A stretch of DNA of 64,000 bases, taken from assembly GCF_030815855.1 (NCBI RefSeq), contig NZ_JAUSXG010000001.1:4650001-4714000 (forward strand), read 5' to 3'. Source of the DNA: Variovorax paradoxus. Lineage in GTDB: Bacteria; Pseudomonadota; Gammaproteobacteria; Burkholderiales; Burkholderiaceae_C. Under the pieces are notes generated by a model. That model did not search any database, had not been told where the DNA came from, and saw only the letters and a list, made by a program, of their open reading frames with translations. Positions 1-8,790 of the stretch are shown piece after piece; position 1 is the stretch's first letter, and each line of letters opens with the position of its first letter. Made by a program: the position numbers and the translations under genes.

Positions 1-79
1 GGCGATGCAGCTCGGCGAACTTCGACGGAGGCATTCGGTGGCAACTGCTGTGCGGCCTGACCTCGTTGTAGTCCTGGCG
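1..79 (-). mobile_element. IS3-family transposase OrfB fragment (C-terminal)
   Basis: The minus strand reads RQDYNEVRPHSSCHRMPP and then SKFAELHR to the window edge. This is the conserved end of the IS3-family integrase core, just after the catalytic Glu region. Only about 26 codons are in view. The reading frame differs from the gene fragment it abuts, so it looks like an insertion or deletion scar. The rest of the element lies outside the window, so it may be either a relic or the end of an intact copy. Confidence 0.7.
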
Positions 80-285
80 AACTCGTTTAGCAGCACGTCG
101 AGGTCATCCGCATGGATGTCCGGGTTGGGCCCGGATTGAAACCGAGCGACGGAGAACTGCAGTGCCTCTGCACCATCCATTCGTGCGAGCGTGGGCGGGG
201 TGCCTTCGGGCAGGTCGTCGCCGACGTTAACCCAACCCGAAGGAAGCTCAATCAGGACATCGGCAAAGGCGCAGCGGTTGCTCAT
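80..285 (-). pseudogene. Truncated hypothetical protein, N-terminal 69 codons
   Basis: An ATG at 285 opens a frame whose product begins MSNRCAFADVLIELPSGWV and contains FSVARFQSGPNPDIHADDLD. It runs cleanly to about position 80, where IS3-family sequence starts in another frame. The composition looks like a real soluble protein. I do not recognise the family. The gene appears to have lost its 3' part to the IS3 fragment. Confidence 0.45.
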
Positions 286-342
286 CAGCCGGGTCAATTT
301 TCGGTGGCAATCAACAGTCTGCGGCAACAACGTTAACGCGCT

Positions 343-2019
343 CTAAAGGAACGACTCTGGAATCAGCAACGATTGCATGTAAAGTTTTAGACGGGTCCAG
401 ACATCCGAGCCGGGCTCGGAATCAATCGTCGTCTTTTGACTGTTACTGTCGACAAACAACCACTCCAAATCGCGCTCAGATCCTTGCTTCAACCGAACTT
501 GGTAGGAGGCATTTTTCTTAAGCAGATCCATTAGGCTAAGCGCCTCCGCAGCCAGACTAGGGCTGCGTATGAGAAGTCCGAATTCGGTGTTTAGCCCTTG
601 TGAGCGAGGATCGAAATTTACAGATCCGATGAACATCTGCTTGCGATCGATGACCGCAGCTTTGGAATGCAGACGCAAGGGTGCGTTGGCAATCTCACCG
701 GGAAGCAGCAATCGCTGGCCAAGTTGTGGATGCAACTCGTATATTTCTATCCCAGCACGAAGCATATTGTCCCGGTAACGACGGTAGCCGGTGTGCACCA
801 CGGGCTCGTCAGTGGCCGCCAATGAGTTGGTCAGCAGGCTAATCCGGACACCGTCTCTGCGACTAACGCGCGCGTGCTCCAGAGCCTCTGTTCCGGGAAC
901 TAGATAAGGGGAGGAGAGCCAGATCTCACTTTGTGCGCCACGAAACTCAGTCGCCAGCAATTGATGACTGTTGTCCAACAGTGCTCCGCTTGGCAAACGA
1001 TAGCTTTGCTGCTCGCCCCGGGCCTTTGCAGGCGAGTCGGCAAAAGCTTGGGCAGCGCCATATACCATCCGTACCGACCCGGCATTGATTTCGTCCACTA
1101 CTGGCAAGCGACCCATTCGGTCCAGGCCGCGATACGGCGACGGATTAGGTGTGTCTATTCCGTTCACGCGCTGGTCGAAGGCACGCCGCAAAGTCTCAAC
1201 TGGTGCAACTGGCTTCAACACTGATGGTGCCGTCCTCACCTGAGTCGAGTTCCAGTACTCGTCAAAAAGGCTGGACATCTGTGGAACCACCGGGCCCGCA
1301 ACGAGTACGTCAAAATCGAAGAAGTTGGATTGAGTGCTTCGCATGAAGTACTGGTCTCCAAGATTTCGCCCTCCCGTAATAGCCAGGACGCCGTCAGCGA
1401 CGAACATTTTGTTGTGCATTCGTCGGTTGAGTCGCGCGAAGTCCAGCAGTGCAGCCGCAAAACGGCTTGCGATGGCGCCGCGCGTCGGGAAAGGATTGAA
1501 GAGGCGAACTTCAACGTTTGGAAATGCGCCAAGACCGTTGAGCAACGTTTCCAGATCCTCGGTGTACAGGTCGTCCAGCAACAGCCTCACGCGAACACCA
1601 CGCAGTGCGGCGTTGCGCAGTTCACGTAGCACCAAGCGCCCGGTTGCGTCGTCGTGTAGGTGGTAGTACTGGAGGTCAAGCGAACGCTGTGCGCCACGCA
1701 TGAGCTCCAGCCTTGCGTCGAGGCCGCCTGGGCCAAGCATCATTCGAAAGCCGCTTGCCTCGGGCGGCGCTTCACTGATCGAGGACCGTGCAATGCTGTC
1801 CAGGCGGGTGAGAGGCTCCTGAACTGCAATTGCAGTGGTCGAAAGGCGAGGATCCTCTTCGGGAAGAGTAGCGCAAGCAACGAGTCCAAGCGCTAGTACG
1901 GCGACGCCAGCAAGGCGTGCTGTTCGACCATGTCCAAGGATGGCCAAACAGGTAGCAAAGACATCGCACCGAACTGGTGAGATGAGCGCGCTAAAGCGGA
2001 AGCCATGTGAGTGGCGCAT
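343..2019 (-). CDS. Phospholipase D-family lipoprotein (ClsC/YmdC-like)
   Basis: This is a 558-residue protein with two HKD motifs: HNKMFVADG followed by GGRN near residue 202, and HSKAAVIDR followed by GSVNFDPR near residue 451. Both catalytic modules are intact, so it should be an active phosphatidyl transferase or phospholipase. The closest architecture I know is the ClsC/YmdC type of cardiolipin synthase. A hydrophobic segment at about residues 33-48 ends in LVAC, a lipobox with Cys49, so the mature protein is probably a lipid-anchored periplasmic protein. The first ~30 residues lie before a normal signal peptide, so translation may start later than 2019. It stands alone, with an SDR relic immediately upstream. 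Confidence 0.85.
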   Translation of the reverse strand: MRHSHGFRFSALISPVRCDVFATCLAILGHGRTARLAGVAVLALGLVACATLPEEDPRLSTTAIAVQEPLTRLDSIARSSISEAPPEASGFRMMLGPGGLDARLELMRGAQRSLDLQYYHLHDDATGRLVLRELRNAALRGVRVRLLLDDLYTEDLETLLNGLGAFPNVEVRLFNPFPTRGAIASRFAAALLDFARLNRRMHNKMFVADGVLAITGGRNLGDQYFMRSTQSNFFDFDVLVAGPVVPQMSSLFDEYWNSTQVRTAPSVLKPVAPVETLRRAFDQRVNGIDTPNPSPYRGLDRMGRLPVVDEINAGSVRMVYGAAQAFADSPAKARGEQQSYRLPSGALLDNSHQLLATEFRGAQSEIWLSSPYLVPGTEALEHARVSRRDGVRISLLTNSLAATDEPVVHTGYRRYRDNMLRAGIEIYELHPQLGQRLLLPGEIANAPLRLHSKAAVIDRKQMFIGSVNFDPRSQGLNTEFGLLIRSPSLAAEALSLMDLLKKNASYQVRLKQGSERDLEWLFVDSNSQKTTIDSEPGSDVWTRLKLYMQSLLIPESFL

Positions 2020-2030
2020 ACCAAGGTCTC

Positions 2031-2225
2031 TCAGGCGATTGATCCTTCATCCGCAGCCAACATGGCGCCGGCGATCGCTCTTGCAGCTGATTCAGCCTTC
2101 ACAATCGATTGCCGGTAGGTGATAGCGACGTCGGCGCCGTTATCTGCCAGCGCCAGTGCGATTGCAGCGCCGATACCTCGCGATTCTCCAGTGACCAAAG
2201 CCCGTTTCCCCGTCAGATCAATCAT
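2031..2225 (-). pseudogene. SDR oxidoreductase with large internal deletion
   Basis: The start is [13 protein letters not shown] with the dinucleotide motif ESRGIGAA. After about 48 residues the frame passes directly into [12 protein letters not shown], which is how SDR proteins end. The middle, including Asn-Ser-Tyr-xxx-Lys, is missing, leaving 64 aa where about 246 are expected. Its start closely resembles the intact SDR at 20019-20759 (MIDLNGKLALVTG), so the two are probably paralogues. An in-frame deletion is the simplest explanation. Confidence 0.75.
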
Positions 2226-2630
2226 TGCGTCCTTCCCGCTCTGGTGTGGTTCTGCGTGTTCCCACGAAGAGACATGCACATTACGCCGTCCCGCCGGACG
2301 CTTTTAACCGTGACGCACGCCATCGTCAGCACACCCAGAGATGTTGCCGAGGCCAACGTTGCCCGTCACTGTCAGATTTTGCTGTGGCCAGTTTGAAATC
2401 ATCATTCGTCTGAGGGACAACAGACGAGCGTTATCTTGACTCGGTCCGGCACGAGCAGGTGTCGCCGCTCTTCCCTTCGCCGTGGGCATCGTTTTCGGGG
2501 CTGGCCTCAGCTCCAAGCTCGTGGCGAAACTCGCTCCCCGCTTCGTCGTGGTCCCCGATCTGCTGGTCGGCGCCGTGGCATGCTCTGGCTCTCGCGCCTT
2601 TCGTCGGATTCGAGCTATTTCGCGGATGTG

Positions 2631-3131
2631 ATGCCCGGTGTCTTCGCGGTCTTGCTTTCCGCCTGTGGTGGGGGTGGCGATGGCGACACTCAGCCAGCTC
2701 CAGCACCGCCGGACTCGCTCGCGACCTATCGAGAACAGACTATGAAATGGGAGGCTTGTGACATCAGCATCCCCGGAATCGACGATGAGGTCACCCGCGC
2801 CAGATGGCGCTAGGCGACCGAGTTCGCTGTACGAATGTGCGTGTCCCGCTGGACTACGAGAACACTGCGCGAGGCGATGCCTCAGTGGCCATGCTGCGTG
2901 TGACGCTGCCAAGCCGTCCCAGCGGCGCGGTGCAATTTTCTTCAACCCGGGTGGCCCGGGAATGGACGGGCTAAGCCTGACATTTGTGCTTGTCGATGCC
3001 TTTGGGGGAAGCAATCCCAACAACGTCCAGGGCAAACTCCAGCTTTGACTTCTGGACGAGGTCGACATCATTGGCTTCTCGCCGCGCGGAACCGGCGCAA
3101 GCTCTCGGCTGCAGTGCGCCACTATCGAACT
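2631..3131 (+). pseudogene. TAP-type secreted alpha/beta hydrolase, frameshifted and truncated
   Basis: An ATG at 2631 starts a lipoprotein-like leader ending LLSAC, then a Gly-rich linker. The homology then moves between frames: LGDRVRCTNVRVPLDYENTA, then FFNPGGPGMDGLSL (the oxyanion GGPG motif of the tripeptidyl aminopeptidase-type family), then an in-frame stop after GKLQL, then LDEVDIIGFSPRGTGASS. The nucleophile region and C-terminus are absent, because IS1182-type sequence begins at about 3135. It is clearly a decayed gene. Confidence 0.65.
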
Positions 3132-3134
3132 GAT

Positions 3135-3285
3135 GCCGTCAGCAGGAAGTCGTCGTGCGCACCACTGAGTCCGCGAAGCCGGAGCCAATCCAGTTTCATG
3201 ATGCGCTTGAGGCGAGCGAACAGCATCTCCACCTTCTTGCGATCCCTGCGCGACTGGCTGTACTCCGGTGTCTTTGCCCCGTCTC
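3135..3285 (-). mobile_element. IS1182/IS5-type transposase C-terminal fragment
   Basis: The minus strand encodes AKTPEYSQSRRDRKKVEMLF, then ARLKRIMKLDWLRLRG and HDDFLLTA. This matches the conserved RKKVEMLFAHLKRIL end of IS1182-like DDE transposases. About 50 codons remain. It forms the boundary between the broken hydrolase on the left and a short truncated secreted-protein frame on the right. Confidence 0.65.
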
Positions 3286-3332
3286 GCGGGCATGCAAACG
3301 GCGAGCCAGCTACTGCGATTCGGGCGAGTTTT

Positions 3333-3521
3333 TCAACACACTCGGCGGCGGTTTCGGCCATTGATCGCTTTTTGCCGTGACCAAGACCGGCACAACGGCC
3401 CCGCGATCAGGCGCTCTTCAAGGTCTTCAGCAGGCGCGCATGCTCTCCATGGCGGGCTGTCGTTTGTCGAGAGCTGCGCACAAAGTGCGAGGCTGGCCAG
3501 TAACAAAAGCGATCTGGTCAT
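3333..3521 (-). pseudogene. Truncated secreted protein start downstream of LysR gene
   Basis: The ATG at 3521 overlaps the LysR stop codon (ATGA), which suggests translational coupling. The product starts MTRSLLLLASLALCAQLS, a convincing signal peptide. After roughly 45 residues it runs into sequence next to the IS1182 fragment and terminates. It is probably the beginning of a secreted protein cut off by the IS. The family cannot be recognised. Confidence 0.35.
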
Positions 3522-4456
3522 TGCGCCAGCAGCTCTTCCGCTAGTAGCTGCACCACTGCGTCGCGGACCCAGCGCTGAGCAGCGTGGCCGTGGCTGCGCT
3601 CATGCCAGACCATATTCACGTCGAAGCCTTCTACCGGGAACGGCGGCGAGATGCAAACCAGTCCTGCACTGCGGCGGCCTTTCAGCAGCCGCGAAGGCAC
3701 CAGGGCGACAAAGTCAGACTCCTTCAAGATGTCCGGCACTGTAAGGAAAGATGCTGCCGACAGCACCACCCTCCGGCCGGACCCCATCGCTTCCAAGGCA
3801 TGGTCAACCGCCGTGACAAAGTTGCCTCCGCGCAGTGACACCACCACGTGCTCAAGCAACGCGAACTCCTCGACGCTCAGTCCTTCCCGCAGCACTGGGT
3901 GTCCCTGGCGGCCGGCCAGCAGGTACCGTTCGCGAAACAAAGGGCGGGTTCGCAAGCCGGGTGGCGCGGTGTGGGCAGTCATCAGTGCCAGATCGACCTC
4001 CCCCCGCATCATTTGATTCTCCAACTGCGGCACGTCGAGGTTGCGTACACCCAAGCGCACGCCAGGCGCATCGCGGCGCAGCCGAAGCGCTAGTGGCTGC
4101 ACGGCCGCCGCCTGGAGGTAGTCGGTACATGCAATATGCACGACCAGCTCTGCCCTGGCCGGGTCGAAATGCTGGTGCGTGGCAACGGTGGCTCGCACCT
4201 GATCCAGTGCTTGGCGCAAAGGCGCAAGTAGATCCAGCGCCTTGGCGGTCGGCGTCATGCCACGCTGAACCGGTATCAGCAGGGGGTCGTCGAACATCTG
4301 ACGCAACCGCGCCAGCTGTGCGCTGACGGCAGGCTGGCTCAAGTGCAGGCGGGACGCTGCGCGGGTGACGTTCTGCTCGGCCAGCAGCGCCTCCAGAGTG
4401 ACTAGCAGGTTCAGATCCAGGCGTTTTCTGCCATCCATGGCTTGGATGATAGCCAT
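3518..4456 (-). CDS. LysR-family transcriptional regulator
   Basis: This is a 312-aa protein with an N-terminal winged helix (LDLNLLVTLEALLAEQNVTR, then AASRLHLSQPAVSAQLARLR) and a LysR substrate-binding domain from about residue 95. It is divergent from the quinone-reductase gene at 4554, with about 100 bp between them, the usual LysR arrangement, so it probably controls that operon. Two starts are plausible: ATG 4456 (MAIIQ) and ATG 4438 (MDGRK). A longer frame upstream lacks homology. The effector is unknown. Confidence 0.85.
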   Translation of the reverse strand: MAIIQAMDGRKRLDLNLLVTLEALLAEQNVTRAASRLHLSQPAVSAQLARLRQMFDDPLLIPVQRGMTPTAKALDLLAPLRQALDQVRATVATHQHFDPARAELVVHIACTDYLQAAAVQPLALRLRRDAPGVRLGVRNLDVPQLENQMMRGEVDLALMTAHTAPPGLRTRPLFRERYLLAGRQGHPVLREGLSVEEFALLEHVVVSLRGGNFVTAVDHALEAMGSGRRVVLSAASFLTVPDILKESDFVALVPSRLLKGRRSAGLVCISPPFPVEGFDVNMVWHERSHGHAAQRWVRDAVVQLLAEELLAQ

Positions 4457-4553
4457 CTCGTTTCTCGATTTCACTAATAAGACCAAGTTGGCCAAACTGC
4501 AGCGCTGCCTCTCCATCTCTGGGGGCGGTCCAACCCCCTGAGCACCATCTCTC

Positions 4554-5333
4554 ATGTCCAAGACTGTTCTGATCATCCATGCCCAGCCCGAGCCGACCTC
4601 GCTCACCCGGCACCTGGTGGGCGTATCGCGTCAAAGCCTTCAAGCCCAAGGTCACACGGTGCTGGAGTCCGACCTGTATGCGATGCGCTGGAAGGCGGTG
4701 TTCGACGCCGATGACTTCCCGCAGCGGTCCGATCCCGAGCGCCTATCTTTCGGCGCCGAATCGGGCCACGCCTATGCCACGGGTCAGCAGACGGCCGACG
4801 TGGCGGCCGAGCAGAGGAAGGTTCTGAGGGCTGACGCCGTGATTTTTCAGTTCCCGCTCTGGTGGTTCGGCATGCCGGCAATCATGAAGGGCTGGATCGA
4901 CCGCGTGTGGGCCGCTGGCCTCGCCCACCAGTATAAGAACGCGGGTAACGCATACCGGTACGGCGCGGGCGCTTTCCAGGGCAAGCGCGCCCTGCTCGCG
5001 GTGTCCACAGGTGGCCCCGAGACCGACTACGGGCAGCGCGGAATCAATGGGCCGATCGAGCAACTGCTGTTCCCGGTCACCCACGGCTCGCTGCACTTTC
5101 CGGGCTTTGACGTGCTGCCCACCTTTACCGTCTACGGCGCCGGCCGGATGGACGCCGACCACGTAGCCCGCGCCGAGGCCGTATGGCGGCTGCGCCTGGA
5201 TGGCCTGTTCACTGATGCGCCTATTTCGTTCCGGGCCCAGAACAGTGGCGATTACACCAACCACAACGAACTCAAGCCGGAGATCGCGCCAGGTCAAACC
5301 GGCCTCATGGCACACATCGAGAACGAACGATGA
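4554..5333 (+). CDS. NAD(P)H dehydrogenase (quinone), flavodoxin-like fold
   Basis: This 259-aa protein starts MSKTVLIIHAQPEPTS, the first beta strand and phosphate loop of the NQO/KefF/MdaB flavodoxin-like family. It carries the family motifs FQFPLWWFGMPAIMKGWIDR and STGGPETDYG, which shape the FMN/FAD site. It should be a soluble two-electron quinone or nitro reductase. It heads an operon with a MIase-like protein and a RidA-family protein and is divergent from the LysR gene, its likely regulator. The substrate cannot be deduced. Confidence 0.88.
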   Translation: MSKTVLIIHAQPEPTSLTRHLVGVSRQSLQAQGHTVLESDLYAMRWKAVFDADDFPQRSDPERLSFGAESGHAYATGQQTADVAAEQRKVLRADAVIFQFPLWWFGMPAIMKGWIDRVWAAGLAHQYKNAGNAYRYGAGAFQGKRALLAVSTGGPETDYGQRGINGPIEQLLFPVTHGSLHFPGFDVLPTFTVYGAGRMDADHVARAEAVWRLRLDGLFTDAPISFRAQNSGDYTNHNELKPEIAPGQTGLMAHIENER

Positions 5334-5351
5334 CATGGTGGGGACTACCAC

Positions 5352-5663
5352 GTGAAAACGCTGGCCATCCTGACCCGTCGCCAGGACGCTGGCACCGACG
5401 ATTCCGAGCGACTGGGCGAACTGGAAACCCGGGCTGTGTGGCGGGGCATGGCTGCTGGGATCGTGCGCGCTGTGCACGGGCTGGCCGACGGTCCCGGAGC
5501 TGCGCTGGAGCTGGAAACCAGTTCCGCGGAACAAGCCCGTGACTATGTCGACGCTTTGCCGCTTGAGGCTGAGAACGTGTTGCACGTGCAGATGGTGCCG
5601 TTGAAGCCGTTCCCTCAGTTCGCTGCGCTCGCACAGGGCCGCTGCATCCCATCGCGAACATGA
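5352..5663 (+). CDS. Small ferredoxin-fold protein (YCII / muconolactone-isomerase-like)
   Basis: This 103-aa protein starts at GTG 5352, 18 bp after the quinone-reductase stop. It holds GAALELETSSAEQARDYVDA and ENVLHVQMVPLKPFPQFAAL, the pattern of small alpha/beta barrels of the MIase/YCII type in which a strand ends in a PLKPF-like turn. Its stop overlaps the next start (ATGA at 5660), so it is translated with the RidA-family gene. The assignment rests on pattern only, and no catalytic residue was identified. Confidence 0.6.
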   Translation: MKTLAILTRRQDAGTDDSERLGELETRAVWRGMAAGIVRAVHGLADGPGAALELETSSAEQARDYVDALPLEAENVLHVQMVPLKPFPQFAALAQGRCIPSRT

Positions 5664-6088
5664 CTGAACCGACCCTGGAAGAGAACCTCGAAATGCCGTT
5701 GCAATCCATCCAGCCTGCGAACTTGTGGGACTCGTCGCCATACCTGTTTAGCCAAGTCGTCCGAGCAGATTCCCCCCGAGGGTTGGTCTTCATCGCTGGC
5801 CAGGTCGCGCTAGCTGCCGACGGCACGCTGATCGGTGTGGGCGACATTGATGCCCAACTCAAGCAAGTCTTCGCCAACCTTCGGGTAGCGGTTGAGGCGG
5901 CGGGCGGCACGCTGAAGAACGTTGCCAGCTTGACGGTGTATCTGAGGGACATCGCTCATCATCGCAACTACCTGCACGTGCTGGCCGAGGAGTTCGCCGG
6001 AGTTCGGCCGGCAGAGACGCTGGTCCAGGTCTCAAGGCTCGGATTGCCCGAACTGCTCGTTGAGATCCAGGCCCTCGCTGTCCTTTAA
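5660..6088 (+). CDS. RidA/YjgF/UK114-family protein
   Basis: This 142-aa protein has the family body LVFIAGQVALAADGTLIG, LKQVFANLRVAVEAAGGTLK and VYLRDIAHHRNY. RidA enzymes hydrolyse reactive enamines/imines. However, the Arg of the usual PAR-[ST] motif is replaced here (RPAETLVQV), so it belongs to a subgroup that may not have imine deaminase activity. It overlaps the preceding gene by 4 nt and is the last gene of the quinone-reductase operon. This points to detoxification or catabolism of an aromatic or amine compound. Confidence 0.88.
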   Translation: MTEPTLEENLEMPLQSIQPANLWDSSPYLFSQVVRADSPRGLVFIAGQVALAADGTLIGVGDIDAQLKQVFANLRVAVEAAGGTLKNVASLTVYLRDIAHHRNYLHVLAEEFAGVRPAETLVQVSRLGLPELLVEIQALAVL

Positions 6089-6659
6089 TGAAGCGTGCTT
6101 CGCCGATTATTCGGCGCCGGGGCTGCCGCAGTTGGATAGCCGGAGCAGGGGGTCGCGATCCACCATCACATGCTCGCTGTGCACACAGCTAGCGCATCCC
6201 CTTCGTTATCAGGAGCGACGAAGGTCCGCTTCTGGGCCGGATTCTGACGTACCGGGGCCAGGTCGTGCGATGGGGCGCAGCGCTGCGCTGTGCGCCTTTT
6301 CGGCCGATCGCGAGCAGGGCATTGGCGTGGCCGCACCATCGAGGCTGTCGGATGTTTTCGAACTCTATTTCTTCATGCACGGTAGAGTAGCAGGCAGATT
6401 TTTGAACTCGACTTGCCTGCTTTGAACTCCAATAGCTTCGACCAGCTTGAGGTCGAAAAGGCAGTTGCCTGTGCCATCGCGCCGCAAACGTGGTTTGGGA
6501 CAAAGTGACGTGCTCAAACGCTTCTGCGATGGAGTGCGCCAACTTATACGGCCTCTTTGACGTGCGCCCAAACGCGCGAGATCACGACCGATCTTGAACT
6601 TCGACATCACACACGCGACGCCCGCACTGCTCGGACGAAGCTTCATTACGGCCAGGCTG
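6089..6659. other. Intergenic stretch without recognisable gene
   Basis: Frames here are short, change strand and show no known motif. It sits between two convergent genes. I see no IS ends, no clear terminator and no RNA gene. It may be decayed coding sequence. Confidence 0.5.
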
Positions 6660-7436
6660 TCAGTTGCCTGCAGCCTCCCGGATGAGCGCTGCCACATTCG
6701 CCGGATGGGACACCATTAATGCGTGTGAGCCACCCTTGATCACAATGATCTTTCTTGCCTTCGCACGCTCCGCCATAAAACTCATTGCCTGAGGCGGGAT
6801 ATTCAGGTCTGCCGTTCCGTAGATGGCCCAGTTGGGAATGGCCTTCCAAGCAGGGGCATGCAATGCTTCCTCCAAGGCGGCTGCTCTGATCGGCCGTTGA
6901 GTGGCCGCCATGGCCTTCGCTTGTGGGAGCGGAACGTCCGCAGCGAACTGTTGCGGGAACTTGGCCTGCTGGACGTACAGGTCTTTGCCACCGTCAGGCA
7001 GCTCCACAGGCGCAGCCAAAGCCGCTCCCAGCGTCGATCCAGGAAACTTTCCTGCCAGGGCCAGCGCGGACTCGCCCTGGTCCGGAGCAAAGGCTGCGAC
7101 GAATACGAGCGCCTTCACGTTACCTAGGCCGTTGGCTGCGGCCGAAATGACCGCGCCACCGTATGAGTGACCGACAAGGACGACCGGTCCGGCAATCGAT
7201 CGTGCGAGCGACGCCAAGTATTCCGCATCGCTGGCGACCCCTCGCAACGGGTTGGCGGCGGCGACTACCGTGAATCCGCTGCCGGTCAGTAGCGAGACCA
7301 CTCCGTTCCAGCTGGACGAGTCAGCGAACGCACCGTGAACCAAGACGATCGTCGGCTTGGCTTCGGTAGCGCCGCCCTCGAAGGCAACGGATGCGAGGAT
7401 ATTGACTGCAAGAATGCGCGAGATGAACTTGAACAT
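6660..7436 (-). CDS. Secreted alpha/beta hydrolase (serine nucleophile)
   Basis: This 258-aa protein has an N-terminal signal peptide (hydrophobic residues 5-20). The oxyanion HGAFADSSSW is near residue 34, the nucleophile elbow GHSYGG has Ser91, the acid is in YGTADLNIP, and the catalytic His is in GGSHALMVSHP. Length and motifs match the small extracytoplasmic hydrolases related to EstC/salicylate-esterase-like proteins. It acts on an unknown ester. It stands alone with a free upstream region. Confidence 0.85.
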   Translation of the reverse strand: MFKFISRILAVNILASVAFEGGATEAKPTIVLVHGAFADSSSWNGVVSLLTGSGFTVVAAANPLRGVASDAEYLASLARSIAGPVVLVGHSYGGAVISAAANGLGNVKALVFVAAFAPDQGESALALAGKFPGSTLGAALAAPVELPDGGKDLYVQQAKFPQQFAADVPLPQAKAMAATQRPIRAAALEEALHAPAWKAIPNWAIYGTADLNIPPQAMSFMAERAKARKIIVIKGGSHALMVSHPANVAALIREAAGN

Positions 7437-7523
7437 GGTTAGCTTCGGAACGTACGTTGAGTTGTCAGCTTGATCGGATAGCGTCCGGCAGGGCTAACCG
7501 ACAATTCCAAACGGCGGACGGCT

Positions 7524-7940
7524 CTAGCGCTGCCTGTTGCCGTAGGAGTCGCCATAGTTCGGAAGAGCACCCGCCTTGTTTTCTGCCTTCAGTTCCGCTC
7601 GTTTGGCGGTGCGCTCGGCCCTCCGTTCGGCCTTTGGGGGTCGCGAGACCGCACTACTTGGTTTGGGATTACCTTCCCCCGGCGCGAAGGCGCGTGCCGC
7701 TTCGCCTCCCGCGGTCTTGCGGACTTCACGCGCTTTTACCCGGTCTGAGCGCGGCACCTTGGGGCGACTTTCAGGAACTGGATCACCTTCACCAGGTTTG
7801 AACTCACGAGCAGCCTCCGCCGCCTCGACTTTTCGCTGCTCGTGAACCTGCGCCGCTTGAGGCTTGATCTCAGCCAAACAGCTCAAAGAGAATCCTAGGA
7901 ACGCAACTCCGATGACCGACACATTGGCGATTGATTTCAT
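7524..7940 (-). CDS. Small secreted basic repeat protein, unknown function
   Basis: The ATG at 7940 gives 138 aa starting MKSIANVSVIGVAFLGFSLS with a cleavable signal peptide. The mature part is Lys/Arg/Glu/Ala-rich. It contains an internal duplication: EAAREFKPGEGDPVPES and EAARAFAPGEGNPKPSS, each followed by a basic stretch. It is probably disordered and periplasmic. Proteins of this style are common in Burkholderiales, but I know no function. Confidence 0.6.
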   Translation of the reverse strand: MKSIANVSVIGVAFLGFSLSCLAEIKPQAAQVHEQRKVEAAEAAREFKPGEGDPVPESRPKVPRSDRVKAREVRKTAGGEAARAFAPGEGNPKPSSAVSRPPKAERRAERTAKRAELKAENKAGALPNYGDSYGNRQR

Positions 7941-8159
7941 GATTGGTACTAACTGGGGGTGGAAGAAGGAGGATGCCCCCATGACCTGTGAAGACCAGGT
8001 CTGAGAGGCTTCCAATCATTGGTCAGCAGCGCTTTGCCGGCAACGTTCTGAAAGCAGATGCCTTATCCTCCTTAAGAGAGACGCTACCGATTCACGAAGC
8101 GATAGCTCACGCGAGGGGGCACGGCATCAATTTGCGCTTGGTCGAACCAGGCCGTTGCG

Positions 8160-8380
8160 CCGCACTTTTCACATCATCGGCATCATCGTAAAGACACCGG
8201 AATAAGTGGCGCCGCGAAAAGACAGCGGTGCCAATGCGTGGGTGCCCCAACCCAGCGCGCTCACGACATGGCCTGTATACCGACGCAGGCCAGAAACGAC
8301 ATATCGAGCGTGGCACCGCCCACGGTCTCATACACGACGTCGAACCCCTCGTCCGCCATGTGCTTGACGTCTGAGCATCG
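8160..8380 (-). pseudogene. Zinc-type (MDR) quinone oxidoreductase fragment
   Basis: The minus strand reads DVKHMADEGFDVVYETVGG and then, after a frame change, GHVVSALGWGTHALAPLSFR and GATYSGVFT. These correspond to the cofactor-domain core of MDR-family alcohol dehydrogenase/quinone reductases. Both ends are missing and at least one frameshift is present. It is a relic. Confidence 0.6.
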
Positions 8381-8419
8381 TCGGCCTCCTCACCCGGTCG
8401 GCGTCAAGAGGGCCTTGAG

Positions 8420-8700
8420 GCCGCGCTTACCATGGTGCTCAAGTTCGAACAAGGTCGAAGTGGGCGTTTCGTACCTCCGCGACGACCCGAAGTTCCGCAA
8501 CCAGCGCACTCTCGTAGTGACGGGTGAGCGCGCCGAAGAGTCAACCTCGCGCGCTCTACGCGGAATTCGAGCGGCATCGCGCCGACAGTCGCCAAGGTAA
8601 GAGCGCGCGGCACACCGATCACTGGCGCGCGGTGCACGGTGGTCGGAGGAGCAGGTGTGGGCGAGCATTGCGCACCGCCGCATACGGTCACAACATGGAC
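8420..8700 (+). pseudogene. PAPS-reductase-like (adenine nucleotide alpha-hydrolase) fragment
   Basis: The plus strand carries VSYLRDDPKFRNQRTLVVTG and ERAEESTSRA, then after a shift LYAEFERHRADSRQGK and ARHTDHWRAVHG, then after another shift WSEEQVWASIAHRRIR. The TGERAEES loop and the DHWRAVHxWSEEQVW block are typical of the PAPS-reductase superfamily that includes sulfur-transfer and DndC-like proteins. The P-loop half and the C-terminal part are absent. With two frameshifts it is a relic. Confidence 0.6.
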
Positions 8701-8704
8701 CAAG

Positions 8705-8790
8705 ACGAGCTGCTGTGCAGATGCAAGCCGATCTGGTCGCGCTCGGCTACCAGGGCTCCTACAACCGCGTAGTGGCCTTCGCACGCCCGT
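8705..8790 (+). mobile_element. ISL3/IS21-like transposase fragment
   Basis: The frame QMQADLVALGYQGSYNRVVA, followed by FARP and a stop, resembles the L-x-x-x-GYxGSYxxVxxFxR block found in ISL3- and IS21-type transposases. Only about 25 codons are recognisable, so the family call is tentative. Confidence 0.4.

Noticed and set aside
2304-3293. A 329-codon minus-strand frame
   Set aside because: The plus strand here holds a recognisable hydrolase relic and the minus strand an IS1182 fragment in another frame. The long frame matches neither and is Arg/Pro-rich.
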